From NCBI GenBank assembly GCA_009702955.1, contig WLHA01000032.1:1-8700 (forward strand): 8,700 bases of DNA, read 5' to 3'. Positions 6,729 to 8,700 of this stretch are shown here, in pieces; the stretch's first letter is position 1, and each line of letters opens with the position of its first letter. The translations under genes and the position numbers were made by a program. The DNA is from Actinomycetota bacterium (GTDB taxonomy: Bacteria; Actinomycetota; Acidimicrobiia; IMCC26256). Below the pieces are notes generated by a model that was not told where the DNA came from, searched no databases, and worked only from the letters and a program-made list of their open reading frames with translations.

Positions 6729-7248
6729 CGTTGATCGGCTCCCCGTTCCAACGCTTGCGCATGTCGTCGTTTCCGATTCCTTCGTTCTGAATCTGCTCCT
6801 GGAGCATCACAACAGCTTGAATTAAAGCCTCTGGGCGTGGTGGGCATCCGGGGACGTAAACATCTACGGGGAGAATCTGATCGATGCCCTTGGTGACTGA
6901 GTAGGAGTCCCAATATGGTCCTCCGCAGTTTGCACACGAACCCATTGAGATCACATATTTCGGGTCGGGCATCTGCTCGTAGAGGCGTCGGATTGCAGGG
7001 GCCATCTTGTCGGTGACTGTTCCTGAGATCACGATGAGATCGGCTTGACGCGGGCTTGCTGGGAAAGGAATTACCCCGATGCGCATCATGTCGTAGCGCG
7101 GGCTCGCTAGCGCCGCACCCATCTCGATAGCGCAGCATGCGAGCCCCCACTGGAACATCCAGAGTGAGTACTTGCGGCTGTAATTGAGGAGCCAGGTAAG
7201 CGGTTTTGCAACCGGCTTCTGCAGCATTCCGCTGTCGGCTAGGCCCAT
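6721..7248 (-). CDS. nuoB: NADH-quinone oxidoreductase subunit B (NuoB), cluster N2 subunit
   Basis: NuoB (PSST homologue) binds [4Fe-4S] cluster N2, the last electron carrier before quinone. The 175-residue product has all four expected ligands: tandem Cys38-Cys39 (WGLACCAIEMG), Cys105 (SMGSCANCGG) and Cys135 (VPGCPPRPEA). Spacing follows Thermus Nqo6 to within a residue or two. Cys108 is an additional Cys three residues after a ligand, where many homologues have Ser. SPRYDMMRIGVIPFPASPRQ and DLIVISGTVTDKMAP (about 49-84) are also typical. The ATG at 7248 overlaps the nuoA stop by 10 bp, with AAAGGAG at 7262-7256, seven bases upstream. The related small subunit of [NiFe] hydrogenases is excluded by the neighbours and the short length. 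Confidence 0.98.
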   Translation of the reverse strand: MGLADSGMLQKPVAKPLTWLLNYSRKYSLWMFQWGLACCAIEMGAALASPRYDMMRIGVIPFPASPRQADLIVISGTVTDKMAPAIRRLYEQMPDPKYVISMGSCANCGGPYWDSYSVTKGIDQILPVDVYVPGCPPRPEALIQAVVMLQEQIQNEGIGNDDMRKRWNGEPINVV

Positions 7249-7601
7249 CGGAGAACTCCTTTGCGCCAGGCGTATACGAGCCCTAGGGCTAGCACCAAGA
7301 TGAAGACAATCATGGAGATAAGTGCCGAGACTCCAAGCGCCTCAAGATTGATTGCCCATGGAAAAATAAAGACGGCCTCAACATCGAACATCACGAATAG
7401 AAGGGCATATACGTAATAGCGAACGTTTGACTGCCCAAATCCGCGGATCGGGTCCGAGCCGGCCTCGTACGCAATGTATTTCTCAGGCTGCGGACGATTT
7501 GGGCGCACGAGACGCCCGACACCAAGCATCGCTCCAACCATGCCAAGCGCTGCTACAGCGAAGACGGCGACTGCTAAATAATTACGGTAATACTGAGTCA
7601 C
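7239..7601 (-). CDS. nuoA: NADH-quinone oxidoreductase subunit A (NuoA)
   Basis: NuoA (ND3 homologue) is a three-helix membrane subunit at the junction of the two arms. From a GTG start at 7601 the protein has 120 residues, the normal family length. It shows helix one (about 8-30), the quinone-gating loop with YEAGSDP (45-51), the second helix with YYVYALLFVMFDVEAVFIFPWA (62-83) including conserved Asp73 and Glu75, and a third helix (about 90-111). Many homologues have Cys or Ser where this loop has Ala47. The GTG is chosen because GGAGG stands five bases upstream and because the frame further upstream, opening with TTG at 7757, would add 52 residues rich in Arg and Ser with no NuoA resemblance. 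The gene ends 10 bp inside nuoB. Confidence 0.95.
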   Translation of the reverse strand: MTQYYRNYLAVAVFAVAALGMVGAMLGVGRLVRPNRPQPEKYIAYEAGSDPIRGFGQSNVRYYVYALLFVMFDVEAVFIFPWAINLEALGVSALISMIVFILVLALGLVYAWRKGVLRWA

Positions 7602-7606
7602 GCGTG

Positions 7607-7611
7607 CCTCC
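7607..7611 (-). promoter_or_regulatory. Shine-Dalgarno sequence of nuoA
   Basis: GGAGG (in GGTGGAGG) lies five bases before the GTG at 7601. It decides the start of nuoA in favour of the 120-residue form over the 172-residue open frame. Confidence 0.8.
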
Positions 7612-7636
7612 ACCCCGGTACTCCCGGGCCGCGGCG

Positions 7637-7642
7637 AGCATA
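7637..7642 (-). promoter_or_regulatory. possible -10 element before nuoA
   Basis: TATGCT fits the loose actinobacterial -10 pattern TAnnnT. It would place a transcript start about 30 bases before the nuoA GTG. No good -35 hexamer is found at 16-18 bp (the bases there read GGGGAG), so this is a weak candidate. It is noted because the 145-bp nuoN-nuoA gap is the only place in the window with room for an internal promoter. Confidence 0.2.
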
Positions 7643-7682
7643 GCCTTGGCCCCCGCGCACTCCCCGAACCGATAACAAACTT

Positions 7683-7718
7683 GCTCGAGATTCGCGCCTC
7701 GAACTCGCCAGCTCGAGA
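7683..7718. repeat. paired 8-bp repeats in the nuoN-nuoA gap
   Basis: GCTCGAGA occurs at 7683-7690 and again at 7711-7718, starts 28 bp apart. Each contains the palindrome CTCGAG, so the pair is both a direct repeat and a potential stem. Between them lies a similar CCTCGAAC (7697-7704). The bases are certain; a role, for instance as an operator for a regulator of the operon, is only a guess. The whole gap (7602-7746) is about 64% GC by hand count, richer than the flanking genes appear to be. Confidence 0.5.
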
Positions 7719-7733
7719 CTCAGTTCGCCTGAG
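7719..7733. repeat. small perfect inverted repeat after nuoN
   Basis: CTCAG-TTCGC-CTGAG gives a five-base-pair stem with a five-base loop, 14 bp past the nuoN stop on the minus strand. No T-run follows in either direction, so it does not qualify as a rho-independent terminator; it may be chance. Confidence 0.35.
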
Positions 7734-7746
7734 CTTTGAACTCTGA

Positions 7747-8700
7747 TCATCGGACAAATAGGAGCGTTGCCCGCTCCGCTAGGCCGAGCAGGAATCCAGG
7801 AGCGACTCCGATAGCGATGGTGAGCGCGCATGCGAATCCAATGACGATTCCGGAGCCGAGATCTACCTTGGCGATGGGGGCCATCTCGGCACCTTCTGCG
7901 GCAGGCATAAACATGGTCGCAGCGATCCTCAAGTAGACAAAGGCCGCAATTGCAGCGGTGAGCATTCCGATCAAAGCGAGCAGATAGGAAGTTCCTCCGG
8001 CCCCTGCAGCGGCCGAGAATACGCCGAACTTGGCAATAAATCCGGCTGTAAGTGGCACACCAGCCTGAGCGAGCAGAAGAAGGGTAAATGCCCACGAAAG
8101 CGCTACTCGTCGGCTGCTTAGTCCCTTGAATCTCTCTAGATCGCTATCCGCATCACCGCGCCCTGTAACTACCCCAACAATGGCGAAGGACCCAACCGCA
8201 AGGAACGCGTAGATCGCTAGATAGGTCAGCGCTGAGGAGACCCCTTTGATGGTTCCGGCCTGAACCCCGATGAGTATGAAGCCTGCGTGGTTAATAGACG
8301 AATACGCGAGCATGCGCTTCACATCTGTCTGGATAACAGCCCCGATGCTTCCGACGAGAAGCGAGAGCGCTGCAAGAGCCCAGAGAAGAGGGCGCCAGTC
8401 TGAGGACGAACCTCCTAGCCCTGTGTAGAGGATGCGCATGAGTGCAGCGAATGCTGCTGCCTTCGTGGCCGAGGCCATGAAAGCTGTTACAGGAGTTGGG
8501 GCACCTTGATAAACATCAGGGGTCCACATGTGGAATGGGGCTGCTGCGACTTTGAATCCAAGACCAACAAGCATCAGGACCAAACCAGCAAGCAGAGTTC
8601 CGCGCTCTAAGAGCGTGACCTCTGAGAGGTAATTAGCAATACCAACTAGGCCTGTTGATCCGGTAGCACCGTAAGTAAGTGCGATGCCATAAAGGAACAC
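7747..8700 (-). CDS. nuoN: NADH-quinone oxidoreductase subunit N (NuoN), C-terminal part
   Basis: NuoN (ND2 homologue) is the antiporter-like pumping subunit closest to the heel of complex I. The frame is open to the right edge, so the 5' end (roughly 165 residues by comparison with E. coli) is missing; the first codon visible, GTG, is just an internal Val. The 317 residues present include GFKVAAAPFHMWTPDVYQGA (48-67), SATKAAAFAALMR (77-89), DVKRMLAYSSINHAGF (126-141) and GVPLTAGFIAKFGVF (214-228). Lys50, Lys80 and Lys224 of the fragment fit the three conserved NuoN lysines (217, 247 and 395 in E. coli): the first two are exactly 30 apart in both. The motif FHMWTPDVYQGAPTPV distinguishes NuoN from NuoL and NuoM. 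It lies before nuoA, not after nuoM, which is unusual, and the 145-bp gap that follows is the longest in the window. Confidence 0.96.
   Translation of the reverse strand: MFLYGIALTYGATGSTGLVGIANYLSEVTLLERGTLLAGLVLMLVGLGFKVAAAPFHMWTPDVYQGAPTPVTAFMASATKAAAFAALMRILYTGLGGSSSDWRPLLWALAALSLLVGSIGAVIQTDVKRMLAYSSINHAGFILIGVQAGTIKGVSSALTYLAIYAFLAVGSFAIVGVVTGRGDADSDLERFKGLSSRRVALSWAFTLLLLAQAGVPLTAGFIAKFGVFSAAAGAGGTSYLLALIGMLTAAIAAFVYLRIAATMFMPAAEGAEMAPIAKVDLGSGIVIGFACALTIAIGVAPGFLLGLAERATLLFVR

Noticed and set aside
4870..7248. A membrane-bound [NiFe] hydrogenase (Ech/Mbh type) as the identity of the B/D pair
   Set aside because: NuoD lacks the two CxxC nickel-binding motifs at its ends, and it is accompanied by nuoA, nuoC, nuoJ and nuoK in standard complex I order.
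7719..7733. A transcription terminator after nuoN
   Set aside because: The stem has only five pairs and no T-run follows it, so termination between nuoN and nuoA is not supported.
7239..7757. A 172-residue NuoA starting with TTG at 7757 and overlapping the end of nuoN
   Set aside because: The extra 52 residues are Arg/Ser-rich and unlike any NuoA. A GTG at 7601 with GGAGG five bases upstream gives the normal 120-residue protein.
7598..8095. A 165-residue minus-strand open frame inside nuoN and the following gap
   Set aside because: It overlaps nuoN in another frame; its Arg/Cys-rich composition is typical of a frame shadow.

Overview
The window holds one block of respiratory complex I genes (nuo, proton-pumping NADH-quinone oxidoreductase family), all on the minus strand and filling almost every base. 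Read 5' to 3' on the minus strand, the order is nuoN (3' part only, runs off the right edge), nuoA, nuoB, nuoC, nuoD, nuoH, nuoI, nuoJ, nuoK, nuoL, nuoM (5' part only, runs off the left edge). I see no convincing plus-strand gene, no RNA gene, no mobile element and no CRISPR array.

The organism is most likely an actinobacterium (Actinomycetota). Base composition is moderate (about half to mid-50s % GC where I counted). NuoI, with a motif reading CMYCGICVEVCPFDALFWSP, and the tight A-B-C-D-H-I-J-K-L-M order both resemble, from memory, the second, truncated nuo cluster of Streptomyces-type actinobacteria. This is a judgement from recalled families; no search was run.

Layout: 8700-7747 is the C-terminal two thirds of NuoN. 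7746-7602 is the only sizeable intergenic gap (145 bp, GC-rich, short repeats, a possible weak promoter). 7601-4870 encodes the connecting module NuoA-B-C-D, with overlaps of 10, 8 and 4 bp. NuoD is followed directly by NuoH through a 4-bp ATGA overlap, with no nuoE, nuoF or nuoG between. H/I, I/J and J/K overlap by 1 bp each. nuoL follows nuoK after 10 bp, and nuoM follows nuoL after 17 bp with a strong Shine-Dalgarno sequence.

Together the genes encode the quinone-reducing arm (B, C, D, I with clusters N2, N6a and N6b), the heel (H, A, J, K) and the antiporter-like pumping arm (L, M, N). The NADH-oxidising module is absent from this locus, so the complex would be an 11-subunit enzyme fed by a donor protein other than NuoEFG, or would borrow NuoEFG from elsewhere. 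The main points of interest are the missing EFG with a seamless D-H junction, nuoN lying before nuoA, and a Trp in NuoD where the conserved quinone-site Tyr is expected. I do not see an undescribed biological system here; this is a recognisable housekeeping or accessory respiratory operon with some unusual details.
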